From: an uncultured Eubacteriales bacterium
GTDB taxonomy: Bacteria; Bacillota; Clostridia; Christensenellales; Borkfalkiaceae
Length of the DNA stretch: 24,439 nucleotides
NCBI GenBank assembly: GCA_900542935.1
Contig: UQPN01000029.1
Span: 1-24,439, forward strand
Direction: 5' to 3'
Both the position numbers and the translations under genes were made by a program. The notes beneath the pieces are model-generated. The model worked only from the letters and a program-made list of their open reading frames with translations. It did not search any database and was not told the DNA's origin. Positions 6,500 through 13,187 of the stretch are shown piece after piece. Within the stretch, counting starts at the first letter, position 1, and every line of letters begins with the position of its first letter.

Positions 6500-7384
6500 A
6501 TGGAACAATCTTTCGCGAAAGAACAAACGCCCCGCGAAACGGTTTCCAAACAAGAAACCGCGCCGAAAGGAATTTTAAAATTCCTGTATTACACAAAATG
6601 CGGGGCGTTTTTTTTAAAACCGATAACGGCGCGTTGGGTATCCAAAATCGCGGGCAGATACCTCGATTCCCGCTTTTCGCGTCATAAAATCAAGGGCTAC
6701 GTCAAAAAGCACCGCATCGATATGTCGCAGTACGAAACGGAAAATTATCCCTCGTTCAACGCGTTTTTCACGCGGCGTATCCGCAAGGAGCTGCGCCCGT
6801 TCGATACCGCGCCCGAAGCGTTCGTCGCCCCGTGCGACGGCAAACTTTCGCTGTACCCGATAGCGGACGGCGCCCGTTTCAACGTAAAAGGCTTCGATTA
6901 CACGGCGGCGGAACTTTTAAAAAACGCGGAACTGGCAAAAAAATTCGAAGGCGGTTATTGTTTCGTTTTCCGGCTGTGCGTAGAAGATTATCACCGTTAT
7001 TTTTACTTTGACGACGGCATGAAAAGCGAAAACACGTTTATCCGCGGCAGATTGCACACGGTGCAGCCCGCGGCGCTCGGCAGCCGGCGGGTGTTTACGG
7101 AAAACTGCCGCGAATATACCGTCATAAAAACGGCGCATTTCGGCTTGGCGGTACAGTGCGAAGTCGGCGCGATGATGGTGGGCAGAATCGTCAACTATAA
7201 GGGCGCCGGCGAAGTGAAGCGCGGCGAAGAAAAAGGCAAATTCGAATTCGGCGGCTCCACGATCATCGTGCTCACGCAAAAGGGCGCCGTGTTGCCTGAC
7301 GAAGAATTTCTGAAAAACACCGCCGAAGAAAAGGAAACGAAAGTAAAATGCGGCGAACGTATCGGCGTGGCGGCGTGCGGATAA
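6500..7384 (+). CDS. psd: Phosphatidylserine decarboxylase proenzyme
   Basis: This enzyme decarboxylates phosphatidylserine to phosphatidylethanolamine at the inner face of the membrane. The product is 294 residues, within the usual range. The proenzyme cleaves itself at a conserved serine to form the pyruvoyl cofactor; here the site is FGGST, with Ser253 as the residue converted. Other family marks are SFNAFFTR (near 88), APCDGKL, and VEDYHRYF with the catalytic His. The N-terminal 25 residues are polar. The start ATG is 3 bases after the pssA stop with GGGAG upstream, so translation is probably coupled. PssA and Psd together form a complete two-step PE pathway. Confidence 0.96.
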   Translation: MEQSFAKEQTPRETVSKQETAPKGILKFLYYTKCGAFFLKPITARWVSKIAGRYLDSRFSRHKIKGYVKKHRIDMSQYETENYPSFNAFFTRRIRKELRPFDTAPEAFVAPCDGKLSLYPIADGARFNVKGFDYTAAELLKNAELAKKFEGGYCFVFRLCVEDYHRYFYFDDGMKSENTFIRGRLHTVQPAALGSRRVFTENCREYTVIKTAHFGLAVQCEVGAMMVGRIVNYKGAGEVKRGEEKGKFEFGGSTIIVLTQKGAVLPDEEFLKNTAEEKETKVKCGERIGVAACG

Positions 7385-7398
7385 AGTAAGAGAAAAAT

Positions 7399-8232
7399 AT
7401 GGAAAAAATACGCGACGTACTCAAAAAACACGGCTTTACGTTCAAAAAAAGCCTCGGACAAAACTTCCTCACCGATGAAAACCTGCTCGATTCCATCGCC
7501 GAAGCGGCGGGGATAGGCAAAAGCGATACGGTGGTGGAAATCGGCTGCGGCGCGGGCACGCTCACGCGCGCGCTTTCGAAGCTGGCGGGCAGAGTGTACG
7601 CGTACGAAATCGACAGAGACCTTCGCCCCGTGCTTGCCGAAACGCTGGCGGGCTGCGAAAACACGGAAGTAATTTTTCGCGATTTTTCCAAAGAAAATCT
7701 CGGCGAACTGTATCGTGAAATCGGCGAATACACCGTCGTCGCCAACCTGCCGTATTACGTAACCACGCCCATCGTAACGCGGCTTCTGGAAGAGGGCGCA
7801 GGCGTCAGGGGCGTGTGCGTCATGGTGCAGCAGGAAGTGGCGGAACGTTTCGCCGCCAAAGAAGATACGCCCGAATACGGCGCGATTACGGCGGCAATCG
7901 CGCTGCGCGGCACGGCGAAAATCGTAAAAAAAGTGGGGCGGAATATGTTTTATCCGGCGCCCAACGTCGATTCCGCGGTGGTAAAAATCGATTTCACCGA
8001 AAACGCGTTGCCCGTCAAAGACAAAGATATGTACAGAAAAACGGTGCGCTGCGCCTTTCTGAACCGTCGGAAAACGCTGGAAAACAATCTGATGAAATCT
8101 TTCTCTTTTTCCCGCGAAACGGCGGCGGAAATTTTAAATCGCGCGGGCGTGGAAGAAAAAGCCCGCGGCGAAACTCTCTCGCCGAAACGTCTCGCCGCTC
8201 TTTCGGATATTCTTTGCGAATACGCGAAGTAA
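7399..8232 (+). CDS. rsmA: 16S rRNA (adenine(1518)-N6/adenine(1519)-N6)-dimethyltransferase
   Basis: RsmA (KsgA) dimethylates two adjacent adenines near the 3' end of 16S rRNA late in 30S assembly, using S-adenosylmethionine. The 277-residue product shows the family opening KKSLGQNFLTDENLL (residues 16-30), SAM motif I VVEIGCGAGTLT (45-56), and the catalytic NLPYY starting at Asn116. The C-terminal domain contains FLNRRKTL, also typical. The ribosome binding site is weak (AGAG). It lies 14 bases after psd and is followed by a strong hairpin, so it is the last gene of the phospholipid operon; the functional link to lipid genes is unclear and may be only positional. Confidence 0.96.
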   Translation: MEKIRDVLKKHGFTFKKSLGQNFLTDENLLDSIAEAAGIGKSDTVVEIGCGAGTLTRALSKLAGRVYAYEIDRDLRPVLAETLAGCENTEVIFRDFSKENLGELYREIGEYTVVANLPYYVTTPIVTRLLEEGAGVRGVCVMVQQEVAERFAAKEDTPEYGAITAAIALRGTAKIVKKVGRNMFYPAPNVDSAVVKIDFTENALPVKDKDMYRKTVRCAFLNRRKTLENNLMKSFSFSRETAAEILNRAGVEEKARGETLSPKRLAALSDILCEYAK

Positions 8233-8246
8233 ATTATGCCGATAAT

Positions 8247-8284
8247 AAAACGCCTTGTGCCGAAAAAACGGCACAAGGCGTTTT
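8247..8284 (+). terminator. Bidirectional intrinsic terminator
   Basis: AAAACGCCTTGTGCCG pairs perfectly over 16 bp with CGGCACAAGGCGTTTT around an A6 loop. It ends the rsmA operon and, read from the other strand, also suits the PAP2 gene. Confidence 0.9.
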
Positions 8285-8378
8285 GCGTTTCCCGCAAAAT
8301 CAGAAAACAAAACTTAATAATTGTTCCCTTAATCAAAATAAAATCATCGTTTTTCATTTTCCTTTCGTCAAACCGATT

Positions 8379-8888
8379 TCAAATCAGAAACGCGGGCAGG
8401 GCGCACGCCGCGCCGAGAAGGGCGCCGCAAAGCAGATCCCGCGGGAAGTGCCAGCCGCAGGCGAAACGCGTATAAAACAACGCCGCGCCGAAAATCGTGC
8501 ACAAAACGCCGCATACGGGCAGATAAAAATAACCGATCCCCGCAATCACGGCGGCGGAAGATAAATGCCTGCTCGGAAACGATTGCCCGCGACGCGTTTT
8601 TGTAAACAGCGGCTCGACGCCGCGCTCGTAGGGGCGTTTCGCGTTTACGACGCGCCGTAAAAAAGATGTCAGCGCAAGGCAAATCGCGGGCAAAGCAAAC
8701 AATCGTATCATATCGCGCGGCGCGCGCGATTTCGCAATGAAAAGCACGTACGCGCATAAAATAACGTAAACCGCGCCGACGGCAACCGTAAACAGATTGT
8801 CGGCGAGGTATACGCACTTTTTCAACTTCTGGCGCGAGGTGAGAAACGCCCGGTTTTTTTCGTAACTTTTCAGATATAATCCGCTCAT
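8379..8888 (-). CDS. PAP2-family phosphatase
   Basis: This 169-residue membrane protein belongs to the PAP2 acid phosphatase superfamily, which removes phosphate from lipids such as undecaprenyl diphosphate or phosphatidic acid. The three catalytic motifs are visible: motif 1 as R78-x6-R85-P86 (Lys replaced by Arg), motif 2 as PSRH (105-108, normally PSGH), and motif 3 as T140-R141-x5-H147-x3-D151. All catalytic His, Arg and Asp positions are kept. There are about five hydrophobic segments. No Shine-Dalgarno lies at normal spacing: a TATAAT box is only 9 bases upstream of the ATG, and GGAGG lies about 21 bases upstream, inside the promoter spacer. The message may be leaderless or may use a later start. 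The substrate is not known; being next to the PE operon is suggestive only. Confidence 0.85.
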   Translation of the reverse strand: MSGLYLKSYEKNRAFLTSRQKLKKCVYLADNLFTVAVGAVYVILCAYVLFIAKSRAPRDMIRLFALPAICLALTSFLRRVVNAKRPYERGVEPLFTKTRRGQSFPSRHLSSAAVIAGIGYFYLPVCGVLCTIFGAALFYTRFACGWHFPRDLLCGALLGAACALPAFLI

Positions 8889-8897
8889 TCCGTTTTC

Positions 8898-8926
8898 ATT
8901 ATATCACACCTCCGCGCGAAACGCAA
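8898..8926 (-). promoter_or_regulatory. Promoter very close to the PAP2 start codon
   Basis: On the minus strand, TTGCGT (8921-8926), a 17-bp spacer and TATAAT (8898-8903). The -10 box ends 9 bases before the ATG, leaving almost no untranslated leader. Confidence 0.6.
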
Positions 8927-9019
8927 ACAAACGCGCGCTTAAAAAGCGAAATTCTTCTTCCCGCCGCCGCCCGCGTATCGCCGCCGCACGGCAACGCGCC
9001 GCCGTTTCTGCCTTACAAA

Positions 9020-9532
9020 TCACGCGGCTTTTTTTACGAAACGCAGCGAAGCGCAATTCGCCGTAAGATAACGATAGCGCGGAAACATAACGTCGTCCGC
9101 GCCTTTTTGTAAGGCAGTTTTTTCGTTCTCTTCTATTTCGTCGCCAAGCAGCAGATGCACCTGAAAACGGTCGGCAAGGATATGTAATTCAAAGGCTTTC
9201 AGTATCGTACGGGCGGCGGGCGAAGCACATTCTTCCCGTTCGAGAAATTCGGGTTCGTCTAAAATCAGCTCTCCGTTTTCAAGGAAAAAATAAACGGAGC
9301 CGTTTTTTTCCGCAACGTTTAAAAGTCGGCGTTCGAAAATTTCGTCCTCGTCAAACTTTTCGGGCAGTCGTCGCATCGCGAATCCCGTCATCGCGCTTGC
9401 GGCGAAAATCTGATCCAGCAGTTCCTTTTCGGCAAGAGCCAGCGCCGAACGCGGCTTGTCCGCATAAGAATCGTTCCACGTCGCTGCAAGCGAATCGAAG
9501 CGCCGTAAATGTTCCATGGTGATGAATTTCAT
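9020..9532 (-). CDS. Hypothetical protein, 170 residues
   Basis: I do not recognise this protein. The start at 9532 is chosen because AAGGAG lies 8 bases upstream and the sequence from there is compact and acidic; the frame stays open further upstream but has no start signal. It has no signal peptide and no clear membrane segment. Two acidic, probably helical stretches are seen (EKFDEDEIFERRLLN and DEIEENEKTALQKG), with a hydrophobic centre (SVYFFLENGELILDEPEF). It appears single-domain and cytoplasmic. It is oriented with the PAP2 gene, 131 bases upstream of it, but that gene has its own promoter. A weak -10 (TATACT, 9612-9617, minus strand) precedes it. Confidence 0.75.
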   Translation of the reverse strand: MKFITMEHLRRFDSLAATWNDSYADKPRSALALAEKELLDQIFAASAMTGFAMRRLPEKFDEDEIFERRLLNVAEKNGSVYFFLENGELILDEPEFLEREECASPAARTILKAFELHILADRFQVHLLLGDEIEENEKTALQKGADDVMFPRYRYLTANCASLRFVKKAA

Positions 9533-9899
9533 AAGTAGTTCTCCTTGTATGTTTTTGTCGATCGGCAGAGGCAAAATCCCGTTTTTTGTCGTTTTTCCCG
9601 GTCGCATAAATAGTATAACACAAATTTCCGCCCGCAGAAACTCATTCCGCGCCGTTTTGCGTGTCTTATTTTGTCGAAAAAAAACTTTGATTGTCGAAAG
9701 CGGATTTTTCGCCGGAAAAAATGATAAAAAACGTGCAAAAAACGCTGAAAAAAGCCGAAAAGCGGTCGTCGCGCCGTATTCGCGGCAAAATTTTTTTCGC
9801 CGCCGCGCCGTTTGATTTGACAATCCGTCCCGAAATCTGTATAATGAGTAAAATCGGTTTTGTTCGTCGTTCCGGCGAAAAAACGGAAGGGAAACGTTT
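9533..9899. other. Divergent intergenic region with promoters and phased A-tracts
   Basis: This 367-base stretch separates the minus-strand hypothetical gene from the cysteine desulfurase gene. It holds a probable minus-strand -10 (9612-9617), the plus-strand promoter at 9817-9845, and five A-tracts at 9716-9761 whose centres are 9-11 bases apart. I see no gene in it. Confidence 0.6.
9817..9845 (+). promoter_or_regulatory. Promoter of the cysteine desulfurase gene
   Basis: TTGACA (9817-9822), 17-bp spacer, TATAAT (9840-9845); both boxes match the sigma-A consensus fully. The leader is about 48 bases, with GGAAGGG before the ATG. Confidence 0.9.
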
Positions 9900-11060
9900 A
9901 TGGAAGCTCAGGAAAGAATTTATCTCGATCACGCGGCAACCACCCCGCTGGATGAGGAGGTGCTGCAAAAAATGCTGCCGTATTTCACGCAGACGTACGG
10001 CAACGCCAACTCTCAGCACTATTTCGGCAGAAAGGCTATGGGCGCGCTGGATGAAGCGCGCGGCGTCATCGCGCGGCTGATCGGCGCGAACGATAACGAA
10101 GTATATTTCACTTCGGGCGGCACCGAAGCGGATAATCTCGCCGTGTTCGGCGCGGCGCGCGCGCAGAAAAAACGCGGCAGAAATAAAATTTTCGTTTCCG
10201 CCGCCGAACATCACGCCGTCATGGTTCCCGCCGAAAAACTGGCGGCGGAAGAAGGCTTCGAAACGTATGTGATTCCCGTGGATTCGCGCGGCAGAATCAG
10301 CCTTTCCTATCTGGAAGAAAACGTAGACGATTCCGCGGCGCTCGTCGCCGTGATGTACGCAAGCAACGAGCTGGGTACAATCCAGCCCGTGCAAGAGGCG
10401 GCGGAAATCACGCACGCGCACGGCGCCGCGTTTTTTACGGACGCGGTGCAGGCGGCGCCCTATCTCCCGCTGAACGTGCGGCGGCTCGGCGCCGATTATC
10501 TCAGCTTTTCCGCGCATAAATTTTACGGTCCCAAAGGTACGGGCGTTCTGTACGTCAAGGGCGGCACGCCTACGGAAAGAGTGCTTGTCGGCGGCGAACA
10601 GGAACAGGGCTTCCGCGCGGGCACGGTAAATGTGGCGGGCGCCGTGGGCGCGGCGGCGGCATACGAAAAAGCCGTGGCGGAAATGGACGAGGCAAACAAG
10701 AAAATTCTCGCGCTCAAAACGCTCTTTCTCAAAGAAATTTCACGCTTCCCGTTCGTGCACGTCAACGGCGGCGACGGGCAAAACTGCGTTCCGCCGATTT
10801 TAAACGTGCGCGTCGACGGCGCGGAAAACGCCGCCATGTTGTCCCTTCTCGATCTTCGGGGGATCGCCGCTTCGGCGGGCGCCGCGTGCGCGGGAGGGGA
10901 CGTCCGCCCCAGCCGTGTGCTGACGGCGGCGGGGCTTACGGAAGAACAGGCGCGCGATTCTTTCCGTTTAAGTTTCGGAAAACACAACACCAAAGAGGAA
11001 ATCGTACGGGCGGCGGCGCTCATCGGCGAGCTTGCTTCATCGCTTCGCGACGGGCGATAA
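9900..11060 (+). CDS. Cysteine desulfurase (IscS/NifS type)
   Basis: This pyridoxal-phosphate enzyme takes sulfur from cysteine as a persulfide for Fe-S clusters, thiolated tRNA or other cofactors. It is 386 residues, normal for class V aminotransferase-fold desulfurases. Seen motifs: YLDHAATTP at the start, TSGGTEADN, AAEHHAV, the PLP lysine K207 in SAHKFYGPKG, and the sulfur-accepting Cys330 in SAGAACAGGDVRPS. The loop around Cys330 is Ala/Gly-rich where family members usually have Ser. No IscU, IscR or MnmA gene is next to it, so its acceptor is not shown by context. The next gene downstream is a ferredoxin with its own promoter, which is at least consistent with an Fe-S role. Confidence 0.93.
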   Translation: MEAQERIYLDHAATTPLDEEVLQKMLPYFTQTYGNANSQHYFGRKAMGALDEARGVIARLIGANDNEVYFTSGGTEADNLAVFGAARAQKKRGRNKIFVSAAEHHAVMVPAEKLAAEEGFETYVIPVDSRGRISLSYLEENVDDSAALVAVMYASNELGTIQPVQEAAEITHAHGAAFFTDAVQAAPYLPLNVRRLGADYLSFSAHKFYGPKGTGVLYVKGGTPTERVLVGGEQEQGFRAGTVNVAGAVGAAAAYEKAVAEMDEANKKILALKTLFLKEISRFPFVHVNGGDGQNCVPPILNVRVDGAENAAMLSLLDLRGIAASAGAACAGGDVRPSRVLTAAGLTEEQARDSFRLSFGKHNTKEEIVRAAALIGELASSLRDGR

Positions 11061-11068
11061 AAAGCGGC

Positions 11069-11125
11069 GGAACAACTCGTTTATAAGTTAGCCGGAAACA
11101 ACTTTATGTGTTAGCTTATGCTAAC
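11069..11125. repeat. Imperfect tandem repeat ending in a palindrome
   Basis: Two similar units, 11069-11092 and 11094-11115, each begin GGAA(A)CAACT and end GTTAGC. The second GTTAGC (11110-11115) forms an inverted repeat with GCTAAC (11120-11125) across TTAT. It lies between the desulfurase gene and the ferredoxin promoter and could be an operator; it has no U-tract, so it is a poor terminator. Confidence 0.5.
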
Positions 11126-11189
11126 TGCTAAAAAAAGGAAAATTTCACGAAAAATAGTAAAAAAAGCAGAAAAAAGCACGTCGAAAAAG

Positions 11190-11218
11190 TTTACGAGCGG
11201 CAAAAAATGTGGTATAAT
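11190..11218 (+). promoter_or_regulatory. Ferredoxin promoter with extended -10
   Basis: TTTACG (11190-11195), 17-bp spacer, TATAAT (11213-11218) preceded by TGG, which makes an extended -10. A series of A-tracts (11130-11188) lies directly upstream and could act as an UP element or bend. Confidence 0.85.
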
Positions 11219-11251
11219 ATTATCACAAATTTCCCATGGGAGGTAAGTATT

Positions 11252-11422
11252 ATGGCACATAAAATCACCGAGGAATGCGTAGCTTGCGGCGCTTGCGCGG
11301 AAACCTGTCCCGTAGGAGCGATTGCTCCCGGCGGAAACGGATATGTGGTAGATCCCGACGTATGCGTTGATTGCGGCGCTTGCGAAGACGGATGCCCCAC
11401 CGGCGCTATCAAAGCCGAGTAA
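11252..11422 (+). CDS. 2[4Fe-4S] ferredoxin
   Basis: This small electron carrier of 56 residues has two classical cluster motifs: C9-x2-C12-x2-C15-x3-C19-P and C38-x2-C41-x2-C44-x3-C48-P. The length and the internal twofold repeat match clostridial-type ferredoxins, which shuttle electrons for pyruvate:ferredoxin oxidoreductase, hydrogenase and radical enzymes in anaerobes. The start ATG 11252 follows GGGAGG. It is a single-gene unit with a strong extended -10 promoter and a terminator that begins 55 bases after the stop, as expected for an abundant housekeeping ferredoxin. Confidence 0.97.
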   Translation: MAHKITEECVACGACAETCPVGAIAPGGNGYVVDPDVCVDCGACEDGCPTGAIKAE

Positions 11423-11476
11423 GCATTGAAACTTGCCTTATAAAGGGGAAACCCTTTTAAGCACACAAAAGAAGAG

Positions 11477-11510
11477 AAGCGCGGGGAAATGATTGCCTGC
11501 GCTTTTTTCT
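11477..11510 (+). terminator. Intrinsic terminator after ferredoxin
   Basis: AAGCGC (11477-11482) pairs with GCGCTT (11499-11504), with further GG/CC pairing inside, followed by a T-rich run. It ends before the ATG of the next gene at 11525, which argues against the in-frame ATG at 11489 inside the hairpin as that gene's start. A short GGG/CCC hairpin (11441-11457) precedes it. Confidence 0.75.
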
Positions 11511-11524
11511 TGGCGGAGAAGAAT

Positions 11525-12238
11525 ATGGAAAAAACAAACGTCGGGGAAAATGAAAATATCGTCGCGGAAGATCTCGGATTTTCCCGCGTGATTTATCAGG
11601 ATAAAAATCTGTATCGCTTCACGTCGGATTCGGTGCTGTTATCCCGGTTCGCCCGCGCGAAAAAGGGGGATATCGTTGCGGATTTCTGCAGCGGCTGCGG
11701 CATCGTGGCGTTTCATTTTTTTCTTCTCAACCAAGGGGCGGAACTGCGCTTCACGCTGTTCGAACTGCAGGAAAATTTAATGCGCCTCGCGCGGCTCACG
11801 GCGGAAAAGAACGGTTTTGAAAATTTTTCCTTCGTTACGGGCAGGCTGCAGGATTTTTCCAAAGAATACAACGGAAAATTTTCGTTGGTATTATGCAATC
11901 CCCCGTACGAAACGGGCGGGTTCGAAAACGAACGGTACGAAAAGGCAATCTGCCGCAAGGAAATCGAAATCACGCTGGAAGAAATCGTAAAGGCGGCGAA
12001 ACGCGCGCTGAAATTCGGCGGCAGGTTCGCGCTGTGCCATAAGGCGTCGCGGGCGGCGGAGGCAATCGCCGCGCTGGACAGAAACGGCTTCGCCGTAAAA
12101 AGAATGCAGTTCGTTTCCGGCAGCTCCGCGGCGCAGCCGTACCTTGTGCTTATCGAGGCGGTATACGGCGGCAAGCCGGGCACGGAGGTGCTGCCCGTAC
12201 TGGTAAACACGGCTAAAACGGGCGCCACGACGGACTGA
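11525..12238 (+). CDS. tRNA1(Val) (adenine(37)-N6)-methyltransferase-like
   Basis: This 237-residue SAM-dependent methyltransferase belongs to the YfiC/TrmN6 group (YabB in Bacillus), which methylates A37 of tRNA1(Val) in E. coli. The target in Firmicutes is less certain. Visible are the family opening with YRFTSDSVLLSRFA, SAM motif I DFCSGCG (53-59), and the adenine-N6 methyltransferase motif NPPY (125-128). I start at ATG 11525, with GGAGAAG upstream, because the ATG at 11489 lies within the ferredoxin terminator. The rsmI gene follows after 22 bases, the same pairing as yabB and yabC in Bacillus, which supports the assignment. No separate promoter is clear, so low-level read-through may drive it. 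Confidence 0.88.
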   Translation: MEKTNVGENENIVAEDLGFSRVIYQDKNLYRFTSDSVLLSRFARAKKGDIVADFCSGCGIVAFHFFLLNQGAELRFTLFELQENLMRLARLTAEKNGFENFSFVTGRLQDFSKEYNGKFSLVLCNPPYETGGFENERYEKAICRKEIEITLEEIVKAAKRALKFGGRFALCHKASRAAEAIAALDRNGFAVKRMQFVSGSSAAQPYLVLIEAVYGGKPGTEVLPVLVNTAKTGATTD

Positions 12239-12260
12239 ATCAACGGGAGGAAAGAAAAAC

Positions 12261-13070
12261 ATGGTCAGCTTTGTAGCCACGCCGATCGGAAACCTCGGCG
12301 ACATCACCTACCGCGCGGTGGAAACGTTAAAAAACGCGGACGAAATTTACTGCGAAGATACGCGCCACACCATCAGACTGTTAAACGCGTACGAAATCAG
12401 AAAGCCGCTGTACGCCTGCCATAAATTCAACGAACGGCAGGCGGCGGAAAAAATCGCGGCGGCGGCGCTTTCGGGCAAAAACGTCGCCGTCGTATCGGAC
12501 GCGGGCATGCCCGTCGTATCCGATCCCGGCAACGTCGTATGCGCGGTGCTGAAAGAAAAGGGCGTGCCCTATACGGTGATTCCGGGTGCCAACGCGGCGC
12601 TTTGCGCGCTGATTTTATCGGGCTTGCCCGCCGATAAATTCCTGTTCGTGGGATTTCTGCCGGAAAAGAAAGGCGAAAAGCGCGCCGTGCTGGAAAAATA
12701 CAAGGATACGGAAGCCACGCTGCTGTTTCACGAGGCGCCGCAGGATATCGACGGCGACGTGCGCGCGATGTACGAAGCGTTCGGCGAACGGCGGGCGGCG
12801 GCGGTGCGCGAAATTACGAAAATTCACGAGGAATGCACGGCGTTCCGGTTAAGCGAGGGCTTGCCCGGCGAAAAACGCGGCGAATACGTGCTGGTGGTGG
12901 CGGGCGCGGAAAAAAGAGAAAATCCGCTGTGCGCTCTCACCGAAAAGGAGCATATTCTGCACTACATGCGCGCGGGGTACGAAAAAAAGGAAGCCGTAAA
13001 AATGGCGGCGAAAGACAGGGGCGTAACGAAGTCGGAACTGTATCCTTTTTCCGTGGATTTAAGCTTATAA
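12261..13070 (+). CDS. rsmI: 16S rRNA (cytidine(1402)-2'-O)-methyltransferase
   Basis: RsmI methylates the ribose of C1402 in the decoding centre of 16S rRNA. The 269-residue product has the tetrapyrrole-methylase fold. Its opening, FVATPIGNLGDITYRA, is diagnostic, followed by CEDTRHT, the glycine-rich VSDAGMPVVSDPG loop and PGANAAL. The C-terminal helix with KEAVKMAAKDRGV is also as expected. The ATG is preceded by GGGAGGAAAG. It is co-oriented with and close to the trmN6-like gene. No plus-strand terminator is evident after it; an A-tract array runs from 13077 to the stop codon of the convergent spmB-like gene. Confidence 0.96.
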   Translation: MVSFVATPIGNLGDITYRAVETLKNADEIYCEDTRHTIRLLNAYEIRKPLYACHKFNERQAAEKIAAAALSGKNVAVVSDAGMPVVSDPGNVVCAVLKEKGVPYTVIPGANAALCALILSGLPADKFLFVGFLPEKKGEKRAVLEKYKDTEATLLFHEAPQDIDGDVRAMYEAFGERRAAAVREITKIHEECTAFRLSEGLPGEKRGEYVLVVAGAEKRENPLCALTEKEHILHYMRAGYEKKEAVKMAAKDRGVTKSELYPFSVDLSL

Positions 13071-13076
13071 AAGCGG

Positions 13077-13108
13077 AAAAACGGCGTAAAAACGCGTGAA
13101 AAACGCCG
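13077..13108 (-). terminator. Possible terminator for spmAB within the A-tract array
   Basis: On the minus strand, CGGCGT (13103-13108) can pair with ACGCCG (13082-13087) across a 15-base loop, followed by five U (13077-13081). It is a modest stem, but the many U-runs around it could help release. Confidence 0.5.
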
Positions 13109-13187
13109 GAAAAATGCGTAAAAACGGACAAAATAAGGCAAAAAACGCAAAAAAAGCCGCAAAAAGCGCGTAAAAACAAGCGAAAAA
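13077..13187. other. Array of eleven helically phased A-tracts (predicted curved DNA)
   Basis: A-tracts of 4 to 7 A on the plus strand are centred at about 13079, 13090, 13101, 13112, 13122, 13131.5, 13142.5, 13152, 13163, 13174 and 13185. The mean spacing is 10.6 bases, the helical repeat. The array fills the whole interval between the convergent genes rsmI and spmB. Such phasing is the textbook pattern for strong intrinsic curvature. On the minus strand the same tracts are U-runs. Confidence 0.8.

Noticed and set aside
9666..10517. 283-codon minus-strand frame opposite the cysteine desulfurase start
   Set aside because: It covers a consensus promoter and a known gene on the other strand and has no recognisable domain.
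11489..11524. ATG at 11489 as the start of the trmN6-like gene
   Set aside because: It sits inside the ferredoxin terminator hairpin; ATG 11525 has a ribosome binding site and gives the family start.
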